Below are positions 54,786 to 64,000 of a DNA stretch of 64,000 nt, in pieces. Location: positions 806,001-870,000 of the forward strand of contig NZ_JALEBH010000001.1 of assembly GCF_022758885.1 (NCBI RefSeq), written 5' to 3'. Source of the stretch: Sphingobium sp. BYY-5. GTDB taxonomy: Bacteria; Pseudomonadota; Alphaproteobacteria; Sphingomonadales; Sphingomonadaceae. Position numbers and translations under genes: made by a program. The notes under the pieces were generated by a model. That model was not told the DNA's origin. It saw only the letters and a program-made list of their open reading frames with translations, and did no database searches. Each line of letters opens with the position of its first letter. Positions within the stretch are counted from its first letter, which is position 1.

Positions 54786-55606
54786 AAGCCTTCCCCGATG
54801 CGGCTCCAGCGAGCGGCGGTGAACCAGGTCCAAGGGAGCAACCAGTTGGCGCTGCCATCGGTGGAGAAGACGGAGATCATCGCCTTGCCGACCAAATTCT
54901 CTTCCGGGACCAGGCCGATGCCACCGTTCTCGACCGCCGGAAAGCGGCTGTCGGCGCTGCGATCGCGATTATCGCCCATCATGAAGAGATGACCTTGAGG
55001 CACCAGCACCGTGTCGCGATCATCCGCCGCGCCGTCCTGAACCAGGTCGAGGACGTTGTAGCTTTTGCCGCCGGGCAGGGTTTCGCGGAACTGGGGATAG
55101 CGGCACTGTTTGCCGCCGCCGGGTGCGGCTTCTTCAAATTCGGGGCGATAGCAGGGGTAAGGGTTGCCTTCCTTGGTGGCGGCGGCCTCCATATTGGGCG
55201 TCACCGGTATGACCAGGTCGGCGACCTTCTGCTTGGGTATTGCCTGGCCGTTCAGATAGACGGTCCCGCCGCGCACCGCGATCATGTCGCCGGGCAGGCC
55301 GATGACGCGCTTGATATAGTCATTCTTCTGGCTCGGCGGGGCCTTGAACACCACCACGTCGCCGCGCTGGGGCGTGGAGGCGAAGATGCGGCCGGGGATC
55401 AGCGGGATGCTGAACGGCAGCGAATAGCGCGAATAGCCATAGGGCCATTTGGCGACCAGCAGATAATCGCCGATCAAAAGGCGCGGCTGCATCGATTCCG
55501 ACGGGATGTTGAAGGGCGATATGATGAAGCTGCGCAGGATGAAGACGAACAGGCCCAGCTTGGCGAGAAACCAGATGAAGTCCCGCGTTTCGGATTTGGC
55601 TGTCAT
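54782..55606 (-). CDS. lepB: Signal peptidase I
   Basis: 274 residues from ATG 55606. One N-terminal membrane helix precedes the catalytic Ser in NIPSESMQP; the general-base Lys is in DYIKRVIGLPGD, and the later boxes GHLFMMGDNRDRSADSR are present. Two Cys in the inserted loop (YPCYRPEF, KQCRYPQF) may form a periplasmic disulfide. It cleaves signal peptides of exported proteins. First gene of lepB-rnc-era. Confidence 0.95.
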   Translation of the reverse strand: MTAKSETRDFIWFLAKLGLFVFILRSFIISPFNIPSESMQPRLLIGDYLLVAKWPYGYSRYSLPFSIPLIPGRIFASTPQRGDVVVFKAPPSQKNDYIKRVIGLPGDMIAVRGGTVYLNGQAIPKQKVADLVIPVTPNMEAAATKEGNPYPCYRPEFEEAAPGGGKQCRYPQFRETLPGGKSYNVLDLVQDGAADDRDTVLVPQGHLFMMGDNRDRSADSRFPAVENGGIGLVPEENLVGKAMISVFSTDGSANWLLPWTWFTAARWSRIGEGF

Positions 55607-55780
55607 GAGTGTCCGTCTTTTCCTTCGCTCTGCCTCAAAAAGAGGCCGTCGCGGCTTTTGCGGTGTCCTAAAGGCCGCGTCAAGCACGCCGGATGGTGCA
55701 TTGCACGCCGGACCTGTCTAAGCAGAGGGAGAATCGACCGGTGCAGCGTCGATCTCGACCAACGTCATAGAGGATATCGC

Positions 55781-57286
55781 ATGACCAGCCCTGCACTGGC
55801 AGCCATTGCCGCGCTCCCGCAAGCTGACCTCAAGTCCATTTTCTCCACCGATCCCGATCGCCTGTCCAAGCTGGTGCTGAGCCAGGGGCCAATCCGGTTC
55901 GACTGGTCCAAGACCCATCTGACCGACGATCTGCTGGCCGGCTTCCTGAAGCTGGCCGAGGATCAGGGTTTCGCCGCCCGGCGCGATGCGCTGTTCGCGG
56001 GCGAGGCCGTGAACAATACCGAAGGCCGCGCCGCGGAACATCCCGCCGAACGGGGCGAGGGCAATGCCGAAAGCGTGGCCTTGGCCAAGGCGCTGCATAG
56101 CCGGATGCGCGCGCTGATCGACGCGATCGAGGTGGGGGCGCTGGGCGAGGTTCGCCATATCCTGCATATCGGTATCGGCGGGTCGGCGCTTGGCCCCAAG
56201 CTGATCGTCGATGCGCTGGACGGCGACGGCGTGCGGTACGACGTGGCGATCGTGTCCAACGTCGACGGCACGGCGCTGGAGCGGGCGATCGAGGGTTTCG
56301 ATCCGCACGCTACGCTGATCGCGGTCGCGTCCAAGACCTTCACCACCACCGAAACCATGCTGAACGCGGCGAGCGCGATCAACTGGATGGTCGAGGCGGG
56401 CGTGGAAGATCCCTATGGCCGGGTGATCGCGCTGACCGCCGCGCCGGAAAAGGCGATGGAATGGGGTGTCGATGAAACCCGCATCCTGCCCTTCGCCGAG
56501 TCGGTGGGCGGGCGCTATTCGCTCTGGTCCTCGATCGGGTTCCCGGCCGCGCTGGCGCTGGGCTGGGATGCGTTCGAGAGCCTGCTGGAGGGCGCGGCGG
56601 CGATGGACCGCCATTTCCGCCTGTCCGCGCCGCACGAGAATGCACCGCTGATCGCGTCCTTCGTCGACCAATATTATACGCGAGTGCTGGGCTGCCAGAC
56701 GCGCGCGCTGTTCGCCTATGACGAGCGGTTGGGGCTGCTGCCGTCCTACCTTCAGCAACTGGAGATGGAGAGCAACGGCAAGAGCGTGCAGCGGGACGGT
56801 ACGCCGGTGGACGGGCCGACGGCAGCGATCACCTGGGGCGGGGTCGGCACCGATGCGCAACACGCGGTGTTCCAGTTGCTGCATCAGGGGACGATCCTGA
56901 CGCCGGTGGAGTTCATCGCGTCGATCGAGCCGGGCAATGCGCTGGACCCGGCCCATCATCGCGCGCTGCTGGTCAACTGTTTCGCCCAGGGGGCGGCGCT
57001 CCTGCGCGGCAAGGAGAATGACGCCGATCCGGCGCGCGCCTATCCCGGCAACCGGCCGTCGACCACCATCCTGCTGGACGATGTGACGCCTGAGGCTTTG
57101 GGTGCGCTGATTGCCTTCTACGAGCATCGGACCTTCGCCAATGCGGTGCTGATGGGGATCAACCCCTTCGACCAGTTCGGTGTGGAACTGGGCAAGGAAA
57201 TCGCCAAGTCCATCGAGGCCAATGGACCGGTCGGCTTCGATCCGTCGACCATGGCGCTGATCGACCTGGCGCTCGGCGGGGAGTGA
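55781..57286 (+). CDS. pgi: Glucose-6-phosphate isomerase
   Basis: 501 residues. Motifs include GIGGSALGPKL, SKTFTTTETM, GGRYSLWSSIGFP, the catalytic Glu in MESNGKSV and the conserved QGTILTPVEFIA. It interconverts glucose-6-P and fructose-6-P. ATG 55781 follows GAGG weakly; the open frame from 54989 is the lepB shadow. Confidence 0.96.
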   Translation: MTSPALAAIAALPQADLKSIFSTDPDRLSKLVLSQGPIRFDWSKTHLTDDLLAGFLKLAEDQGFAARRDALFAGEAVNNTEGRAAEHPAERGEGNAESVALAKALHSRMRALIDAIEVGALGEVRHILHIGIGGSALGPKLIVDALDGDGVRYDVAIVSNVDGTALERAIEGFDPHATLIAVASKTFTTTETMLNAASAINWMVEAGVEDPYGRVIALTAAPEKAMEWGVDETRILPFAESVGGRYSLWSSIGFPAALALGWDAFESLLEGAAAMDRHFRLSAPHENAPLIASFVDQYYTRVLGCQTRALFAYDERLGLLPSYLQQLEMESNGKSVQRDGTPVDGPTAAITWGGVGTDAQHAVFQLLHQGTILTPVEFIASIEPGNALDPAHHRALLVNCFAQGAALLRGKENDADPARAYPGNRPSTTILLDDVTPEALGALIAFYEHRTFANAVLMGINPFDQFGVELGKEIAKSIEANGPVGFDPSTMALIDLALGGE

Positions 57287-57584
57287 CCTAAATTAAGCCC
57301 CTCCCTTTCAAGGGAGGGGCTGCCCTTGCAGGCGGGTTATTGCATATGGAGAGAGGCTATCCATTTTCGTCACCCTGAACTTGTTTCAGGGTCCATTTCG
57401 CCACTCGAACCATCAGACCCGACGGCGAGATGGATGCTGAAACAAGTTCAGCATGACGGAATGAAAATGGGCGAAGGTCCATATGCGATAGCCCTCCCTT
57501 GAAAGGGAAGGGGGTATTGAGATTCCCATTTGTAACTCGCGCCTTCACCCGCCATATCCGCCCTCACCCTAGCGGAGGCCAAGC
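57287..57584. repeat. Nested inverted repeats between pgi and gor
   Basis: 298 bases without a gene. A palindrome CCCCTCCCTT-TC-AAGGGAGGGG at 57298-57319 follows pgi and can act as its terminator, and a near-inverse stands at 57492-57514. TGCATATGGA (57343 region) pairs with TCCATATGCG (57478 region). In the centre, 57368-57396 and 57430-57458 are inverted REP-like palindromes of the CCTGAACTTGTTTCAGG type. Confidence 0.8.
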
Positions 57585-58931
57585 ATGAGCGAGTTTGATT
57601 TCGACCTTTTCGTCATCGGCGCCGGATCGGGCGGTGTGCGGGCGTCGCGGGTCGCGGCGGCGCATGGCGCGAAGGTTGCGGTGGCCGAGGAGTACCGGGT
57701 CGGGGGCACCTGCGTCATTCGTGGTTGCGTGCCCAAGAAGCTGCTCATCTACGGCGCGCATTTCGCCGAGGATCTGAAGGATGCGCGGCGCTTCGGCTGG
57801 AACGTGCCGGATTGCGGGTTCGAATGGACCACGCTGCGCGACAATGTGCTGGGCGAGGTCGATCGGCTCGAAGGCCTCTATGGCAACACGCTGAACAGCC
57901 ATAAGGTGGAGGTAATCCGGGAGCGTGCGACCGTCACGGGGCCGCATGGCGTCAAGCTGGCCAGCGGGCGCGAGATCACGGCGAAGGTCATATTGATCGC
58001 GACCGGCGCCTGGCCGATCGTGCCGGAGATAGACGGTGCGGAGCATGGCATCACCTCCAACGAGGTGTTCCATCTGGACGAATGCCCCAGCCGCATCGTC
58101 ATCGTCGGCGGCGGCTATATCGCCAATGAGTTCGCCGGCATCTTCCACCAGTTCGGTGCCCAAGTGACCATGGTCAATCGCGGCAGCGACCTGCTGCGCG
58201 GTTATGACGAACAGATCCGCGACCGGCTGCTCCAGATTTCCATGACCAAGGGGATCAACTTCCGCTTCAACGCGAAGATGGAACGGATCGAGAAGCGGGA
58301 CGACGGTACGCTCTGCCTCCATTTCGAGAGCGGTGATCCGATCGCGGCCGACATCATCCTCTTCGCTACCGGGCGCAGGCCGCATAGCGACGGACTGGGG
58401 CTGGAGACGGCCGGGGTCGAACTGAACGAGAAGGGCGCGATCAAGGTCGATGAGTATAGCCGGACAAGCTGCGAGAGCATCTATGCCGTGGGTGACGTCA
58501 CCGACCGGCTGCAACTGACGCCAGTGGCGATCCGCGAAGGCCATGCCTTTGCCGACACGGTGTTCGGCGGCAACAAGCGCAAGGTTGATTATAGCTGTGT
58601 GCCGTCGGCCGTGTTCAGCCATCCGCCGCTGGCGGGCGTGGGCCTGACCGAGGCGCAGGCGAAGAACCAATATGGCACGGTGAAGGTCTATACCTCCGAC
58701 TTTCGGCCGATGAAGAATGTGCTGGCCGGGCGGGAGGAGCGGGCGCTCTACAAGATGGTGGTCGACGCGAGCACGGACAAGGTTGTTGGTCTGCACATGA
58801 TCGGCCCGGATGCGCCGGAGATTTTGCAGGCGGCGGCGGTCGCGGTAAAGGCCGGCCTGACCAAGCAGGATTTCGACGATACCGTCGCGCTGCATCCCAG
58901 CATGGCGGAAGAGTTGGTGCTGTTGAAATAA
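57585..58931 (+). CDS. gor: Glutathione-disulfide reductase
   Basis: 448 residues. FAD motif VIGAGSGGVRASR, redox pair GGTCVIRGCVPKK, NAD(P) motif VVGGGYIANEFAG, and C-terminal HPSMAEELV with the catalytic His. The NRGSDLLRG strand end with Arg suits NADPH. It keeps glutathione reduced. Single gene between repeat clusters. Confidence 0.95.
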   Translation: MSEFDFDLFVIGAGSGGVRASRVAAAHGAKVAVAEEYRVGGTCVIRGCVPKKLLIYGAHFAEDLKDARRFGWNVPDCGFEWTTLRDNVLGEVDRLEGLYGNTLNSHKVEVIRERATVTGPHGVKLASGREITAKVILIATGAWPIVPEIDGAEHGITSNEVFHLDECPSRIVIVGGGYIANEFAGIFHQFGAQVTMVNRGSDLLRGYDEQIRDRLLQISMTKGINFRFNAKMERIEKRDDGTLCLHFESGDPIAADIILFATGRRPHSDGLGLETAGVELNEKGAIKVDEYSRTSCESIYAVGDVTDRLQLTPVAIREGHAFADTVFGGNKRKVDYSCVPSAVFSHPPLAGVGLTEAQAKNQYGTVKVYTSDFRPMKNVLAGREERALYKMVVDASTDKVVGLHMIGPDAPEILQAAAVAVKAGLTKQDFDDTVALHPSMAEELVLLK

Positions 58932-58934
58932 TCC

Positions 58935-59045
58935 TCCCCGCTCGCGAAGCGAGTGGTGGAGGGGGGATGGGGCGCAATGCTGCCCTATATGGCCACCCCC
59001 CCTCCGTCAGCCCTGCGGGCTGCCACCTCCCCGTGCCGGGGAGGA
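58935..59045. repeat. GC-rich composite inverted repeat (CCTCCCC type)
   Basis: Pairs CCTCCCCG/CGGGGAGG and internal hairpins such as CTCGCGAAGCGAG and AGCCCTGCGGGCT around a centre near 58990. It reaches from just after the gor stop into the 3' end of the 2OG-oxygenase gene and supplies the last codons and stop of that gene. Confidence 0.75.
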
Positions 59046-59747
59046 TATGAACGTCACGACCAGCGCGTCGCGCCATGCCGGTTGCGTCGGGTCTACGGCA
59101 TGGATTTCAGTCACGCCATGTAGGATGCGGTGGTCGTCGATCAGCATCGTGTCGCCAGGCTGGACCAGCGTGAATTCGCCCAGCGGCGTGCCGTCGGGTG
59201 CGCCGATGCGGGTGACGCCTTCGCGGACGTTGCGGCGCTCGACCAGCATCACCAGCACATGGTCGACGCCGTCGCGGTGCATCCCTTCGGGAGTAGGGCG
59301 GCCGCTCTGGTCAGGCTTCGCCTCGATGCGGAACTGGTGGAGTTCGACATGCCAGTCGCCCTTGCGCCTGGGGTCGAAGCTGGCGGCGCAATAGGCGAGG
59401 ATGGCCTGCATCGCGGGCATGTCGATCGTGGCCTGCTCCACCGGATCGAACCAGCGCTGCACGTCCCCGTTGAGCGGGTTATAGTCGCGGCTTTGATAAT
59501 GGGGCTGGTGGGCCATGCGGGTGAAGCGGCCGCCGGCGCAGCGGAAGGTGGCATGGCGGCGGCGGCGATAACGCCCGCCGTCGGCCATGAAGAGATCGGG
59601 ACCGAGATCGTCCCATGTTCGGGCGAAGCCGTTCCAGTCCGCTTCGGAAATGCCGAGTTGCGCCAGCATGTCCGGGCCGGGCAGGCGGGCATAGCCCTGC
59701 CGGGCCAGGATGTCTTCGATCGAGGAAAGGCTGTCCGTGTCGCTCAT
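59007..59747 (-). CDS. 2OG-Fe(II) oxygenase family protein (PF10014-like)
   Basis: 246 residues from ATG 59747 (ATG 59756 also possible). The iron site is HRDGVDH (HxD) with a distal His in RILHGVTEI, and WHVELHQFRIE and PGDTMLIDD fit the jelly-roll core. Related proteins hydroxylate free amino acids such as Ile; the substrate here is unknown. The last ten or so residues (SPARGGGSPQG) come from the adjoining intergenic repeat rather than from conserved sequence. Confidence 0.82.
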   Translation of the reverse strand: MSDTDSLSSIEDILARQGYARLPGPDMLAQLGISEADWNGFARTWDDLGPDLFMADGGRYRRRRHATFRCAGGRFTRMAHQPHYQSRDYNPLNGDVQRWFDPVEQATIDMPAMQAILAYCAASFDPRRKGDWHVELHQFRIEAKPDQSGRPTPEGMHRDGVDHVLVMLVERRNVREGVTRIGAPDGTPLGEFTLVQPGDTMLIDDHRILHGVTEIHAVDPTQPAWRDALVVTFISSPARGGGSPQG

Positions 59748-59837
59748 CCTGTTCATCCTAATGGAGGCGTGAGACGAGCGACAGGGCCAGTTTCCGCAAG
59801 GCGGATTTTCCATACCCCGTTCGTTTGGAGCCTGTCG

Positions 59838-60617
59838 TCAGGCGATCGTCGGGATCATCCCGCCTTCGACCCGAAGCGCCGCGCCGTTGGTGGCGGCGGC
59901 GAGCGGGCTGGCGAGATAGGCGACCATCGCGCCGACCTCGTCCGCCTCGATCAGCCGCTTGATGAGCGAGAGGGGACGCATCCTGGTGAAGAACTCGGCT
60001 TCGCGGTCGGCTTCGGGGGCGTCCTTATTCTCGACCACGGAGCGGATGAAATCGACGATCCCCTCTGATCGGGTCGGGCCGGGGAGGACCGAATTGACTG
60101 TAACGCCGGTGCCGCGAGTATGTTCGGCAAGGCCGCGCGAGATGGAAAGCTGGGCCGACTTGGTCATGCCGTAATGGATCATCTCGGCGGGCGGCAGCAG
60201 GCCGCTCTCGCTGGCGATGAAGATCACCCGGCCCCAGTTCCGTTCCAGCATTCCGGGGAAATAATGGCGGGAAAGGCGAGCGCCGCTGACGACGTTGACC
60301 TCGAACAGATGGTGCCAGTCCGCGTCGCTGATATCGGCGAAATCCTTCGCTTCGTAGATGCCCAGATTGTTGACGAGGATGTCGGTGGCAGGGGCGGCGG
60401 CGATCAGCGCTGCGGCGCCTTGCGCCGTCGCGGGATCGGCGAGGACGGCGTTCACCGAGGCGCCGATCTCCGCGATGGCGGCGTCCAGCTTGGCCTGGCT
60501 GCGGCCGGTGATGGTGACGGCGACGCCTTCTTCGGCAAGGCGTCTGGCGATGGCGAGGCCGATGCCGGCGGTCGATCCGGTGACGATGGCGCTCTTGCCG
60601 CTAAGTTTCAGATCCAT
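59838..60617 (-). CDS. SDR-family oxidoreductase
   Basis: 259 residues from ATG 60617. Cofactor motif VTGSTAGIGLAIA, NNLGIYEA in place of NNAG, Ser in IASESG and YGMTKSAQ as the catalytic YxxxK. Substrate unknown. It is divergent from a LysR-type regulator 104 bases away and probably its target. Confidence 0.9.
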   Translation of the reverse strand: MDLKLSGKSAIVTGSTAGIGLAIARRLAEEGVAVTITGRSQAKLDAAIAEIGASVNAVLADPATAQGAAALIAAAPATDILVNNLGIYEAKDFADISDADWHHLFEVNVVSGARLSRHYFPGMLERNWGRVIFIASESGLLPPAEMIHYGMTKSAQLSISRGLAEHTRGTGVTVNSVLPGPTRSEGIVDFIRSVVENKDAPEADREAEFFTRMRPLSLIKRLIEADEVGAMVAYLASPLAAATNGAALRVEGGMIPTIA

Positions 60618-60720
60618 AAGCTGTTTCCTCCTTGAAGTGGACAACAAGACGGACACAAGATAGCAGATGCGCAATTGATGATTAGAGCGCACCTTGTCAC
60701 TTTAGAAGTGAATTATAATC

Positions 60721-61617
60721 ATGGATAACCGGTTCGGCGATATCGAAATCTTCCTGACGGTGTCGAGCGAAGGGAGCTTTGCGGCGGCGGCCAAGGCGCT
60801 GCGGTTGACGCCATCGGCGGTCAGCCGGTCGATCGCGCGGCTGGAGCAGCGGCTGGGCGTGTCGCTGTTCCGGCGGACGACGCGCGCGCTGGCGCTGACG
60901 CGCGAGGGGCTGGCCTATCGTGACCGGATGGCGGTGCTGATCGGCGACATGATGGATGTGGAGGCAAGCCTCAGCCAGGACCGGAACGAGCCGCGCGGGC
61001 TGCTGCGGGTCAACGCTTCTCCCTCCTTCGGGGTCGAATGCCTCATCCCCTTGCTGCCGCGCTTTGCCGAGCGCTATCCAGCGGTGACGGTGGACCTGAG
61101 CCTGTCCGACATGATCGTCGACCTGGTCGAGGAGCGCGCCGACATCGCCATCCGCATCGGGCCGCTGCGCGATACGCGGCTGCGCGCAAAGAAGCTGGGG
61201 CATAGCCGCATGGCGCTGGTCGCCAGTCCCGACTATCTGGCGCGATGCGGGACGCCACAGACGCCCGACGACCTGGACGGGCATGACTGCCTGCGCTTCA
61301 GTTTTCGCCGGTCGGTCGACGGCTGGCCGTTCCGTGTGGGGAAGCGCGTGGTGCAGCGTCCGGTGGAGGGTAGTTTTTTCGGCAATTCGGGCGAAGTGGT
61401 GCGGCAGATGGCGATTGCGGGCTGCGGTATTGCGCGGCACGGCTATTTCCATGTCGCCAGCGATGTGAAGGCGGGGCGGCTGGTAGAGGTGCTGGAGGCG
61501 TATAATCCCGGCGATGGCGAGGATATCCACGCCCTCTACGCGGCGGAAGACCGGTCGGCGGCGCGGGTGCGCGCGTTTCTGGACTTTCTGGACGAGGCGA
61601 TGGTGATTGCGGAGTGA
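60721..61617 (+). CDS. LysR-family transcriptional regulator
   Basis: 298 residues. The N-terminal winged HTH (FAAAAKALRLTPSAVSRSIARLEQ) is followed by a substrate-binding domain with GLLRVNASPSFGVECL and the usual IGPLRD. It likely autoregulates and controls the divergent SDR gene; inducer unknown. Confidence 0.92.
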   Translation: MDNRFGDIEIFLTVSSEGSFAAAAKALRLTPSAVSRSIARLEQRLGVSLFRRTTRALALTREGLAYRDRMAVLIGDMMDVEASLSQDRNEPRGLLRVNASPSFGVECLIPLLPRFAERYPAVTVDLSLSDMIVDLVEERADIAIRIGPLRDTRLRAKKLGHSRMALVASPDYLARCGTPQTPDDLDGHDCLRFSFRRSVDGWPFRVGKRVVQRPVEGSFFGNSGEVVRQMAIAGCGIARHGYFHVASDVKAGRLVEVLEAYNPGDGEDIHALYAAEDRSAARVRAFLDFLDEAMVIAE

Positions 61618-61658
61618 GGGCGATTATCGGCAGGCTGCCCGCTTCTCACCCGTCCCCC

Positions 61659-62342
61659 TCAATGTCGGAAGAATAATGTCACCGACGCCACATGGTTGAC
61701 GCGGGTGTTGCCCGCGCGCTGGTTGATGAGTTGGTTGAGATAGCCGATTTCGAGCGTCGAGGCGCCGGGCAGGCCGACTTCGGCGCCGACGAAGCTGCGT
61801 AGCTGGTCGAAGCCGCTGCGGGCGCCCCAGTCGGTGTCGTTGAGCGCGGCGAAACCCTCCGCATAGACGAGCGCGTTCACCGCGTCGCTGTCGGCCTTGA
61901 GCGGTTTTTCGTAGCGGATCATCTCACGCAGGCGCCAGCCCATATCGTCGCCGTCCGATCTCCAGCGCTGTTCGAGGCGCGTGCGGGACGAAAGTTCGCC
62001 GCCCCAGGGCTTGCCCAGCGTCCAGCTCAATTGTTGGAAGCTGCGTTCCTCATTGACGTCCTTGCGACCATCCATCGGCACGACGACATGGGCGTAACCC
62101 TGATAGACAGTGAGCGTGGGCGAGAGTTTCCAGCCCAGCGCGCCGCGGAAGATGGACTGGTCGATGCGGGAGACGCCGTCACCAATGCGCGGCTGGATCT
62201 CGACAAAATAGACCAGTTCGTCCTTGATCGATCCCATCGCGGTCAGGTTGATCCAGAGCTGTTCATCCTCGCTGGTGGCGGCGCGGACGGGGACGGAGAG
62301 CAGCGCGAGGCAGGCGGACAGGCAGAAAGCGAGGCGGCGCAT
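61659..62342 (-). CDS. DUF2490-family outer-membrane-like protein
   Basis: 227 residues from ATG 62342. The signal peptide ends in VRA. Many alternating strands with aromatic ends and the closing VTLFFRH terminal Phe suggest a small beta-barrel. Segments ELVYFVEIQPRIG and RTRLEQRW fit DUF2490. Function unknown. Open frame to 62513 lacks a signal peptide. Confidence 0.82.
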   Translation of the reverse strand: MRRLAFCLSACLALLSVPVRAATSEDEQLWINLTAMGSIKDELVYFVEIQPRIGDGVSRIDQSIFRGALGWKLSPTLTVYQGYAHVVVPMDGRKDVNEERSFQQLSWTLGKPWGGELSSRTRLEQRWRSDGDDMGWRLREMIRYEKPLKADSDAVNALVYAEGFAALNDTDWGARSGFDQLRSFVGAEVGLPGASTLEIGYLNQLINQRAGNTRVNHVASVTLFFRH

Positions 62343-62473
62343 GGGGTTCCTAGACACGGAAAGAAAGGTGAGCGGCCGGACTGCGGCTGCCATTCTCCCT
62401 AATGCGGGTGCGTTTCTATCTTGTTTCCCGGATGTTAGTTTGTGTCCAGTGCAAGAGAGGGTTGCATGGAGAC

Positions 62474-62498
62474 ACAAGCCTCTCCCGTTCAGGCTTGT
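62474..62498 (-). terminator. Hairpin downstream of pgm
   Basis: ACAAGCCT / AGGCTTGT with a 9-base loop lies about 95 bases past the pgm stop on the minus strand and after the REP-like repeat. Without a T-run it is a weak terminator candidate. Confidence 0.4.
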
Positions 62499-62514
62499 AC
62501 TGATTGAAACCAAC

Positions 62515-62584
62515 CTGTTCCTCGGCGTAAGCCGGGGTCCAGTCCGACGGTTCGAACTGGACCCCGGCCTGCTCCGGGGAACAG
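62515..62584. repeat. REP-like inverted repeat, CTGTTCCCCGG type
   Basis: Arms of about 32 bases (62515-62546 and 62553-62584) share the CTGTTCC...CGGGGTCCAGT layout of the copy at 21082-21151. They end seven bases beyond the pgm stop codon. Confidence 0.8.
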
Positions 62585-62590
62585 ATACCG

Positions 62591-64000
<1,410 letters not shown>

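Noticed and set aside
55718..57127. 469-residue minus-strand open frame
   Set aside because: Antisense of pgi; high-GC genomes leave long stop-free frames.
57564..58895. 443-residue minus-strand open frame
   Set aside because: Antisense of gor, composition not protein-like.

Overview
The window looks like a chromosomal piece of a high-GC alphaproteobacterium, most probably a sphingomonad (Sphingobium/Sphingomonas group). Pointers are ALA synthase (C4 haem pathway), a RegB/RegA redox pair, a carboxyspermidine-type polyamine pathway, ETF-ubiquinone oxidoreductase, BtaA/BtaB betaine-lipid enzymes, a DUF6491 protein and many short palindromic intergenic repeats. This is judged from gene content and protein style; no 16S is present.

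Layout. 1-6656 (minus): a bo3-type quinol oxidase operon cyoABCD followed by SURF1 and regB-regA, tightly packed with ATGA/GTGA overlaps, so an oxidase and its likely redox regulators share one transcript. 6839-10295: MFS transporter, small GT2 glycosyltransferase, Amt-type ammonium transporter. 10.3-20.5 kb is an accessory block that reads as lower in GC: a 1478-residue triple-domain glycosyltransferase, a Hint-domain protein, an EAL phosphodiesterase, a short tyrosine recombinase, a variant LOV-HTH regulator and a PilZ-like ORF, ending at a tRNA-Arg(CCG) gene. 20.6-25.8 kb (minus): DUF6491 protein, dapB-nth, moaB, lytic transglycosylase and a degenerate uracil-DNA-glycosylase-like protein. 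25.9-33.7 kb (plus): etfD, TPR protein, ispE, N-formylglutamate amidohydrolase, lipoprotein, nnrD and an RlmD-family methyltransferase, almost all with overlapping stop/start codons. 33.8-37.7 kb (minus): a three-gene spermidine set (ornithine decarboxylase, carboxy(nor)spermidine decarboxylase and dehydrogenase).

37.7-48.9 kb: GFA-like protein, btaAB with tandem palindromes upstream, ABM-domain protein, hemA, murI, CPBP protease, plsY-dprA-membrane protein-topA. 48.9-52.8 kb: SDR, AraC regulator, a 153-bp MITE-like element, ABC1/UbiB kinase-like protein. 52.8-55.6 kb (minus): lepB-rnc-era, interrupted exactly between rnc and era by a GIY-YIG endonuclease ORF flanked by inverted copies of a REP-like palindrome. 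55.8-64 kb: pgi, gor, 2OG-Fe oxygenase, SDR, LysR regulator, DUF2490 protein and the 3' part of pgm at the window edge.

The main novelty candidates are the GIY-YIG/REP-like cassette inside the rnc-era junction, related palindromes with compensatory stem changes elsewhere in the window, the variant LOV-HTH protein, the MITE-like element that abuts the araC stop codon, and the tRNA-linked accessory block.
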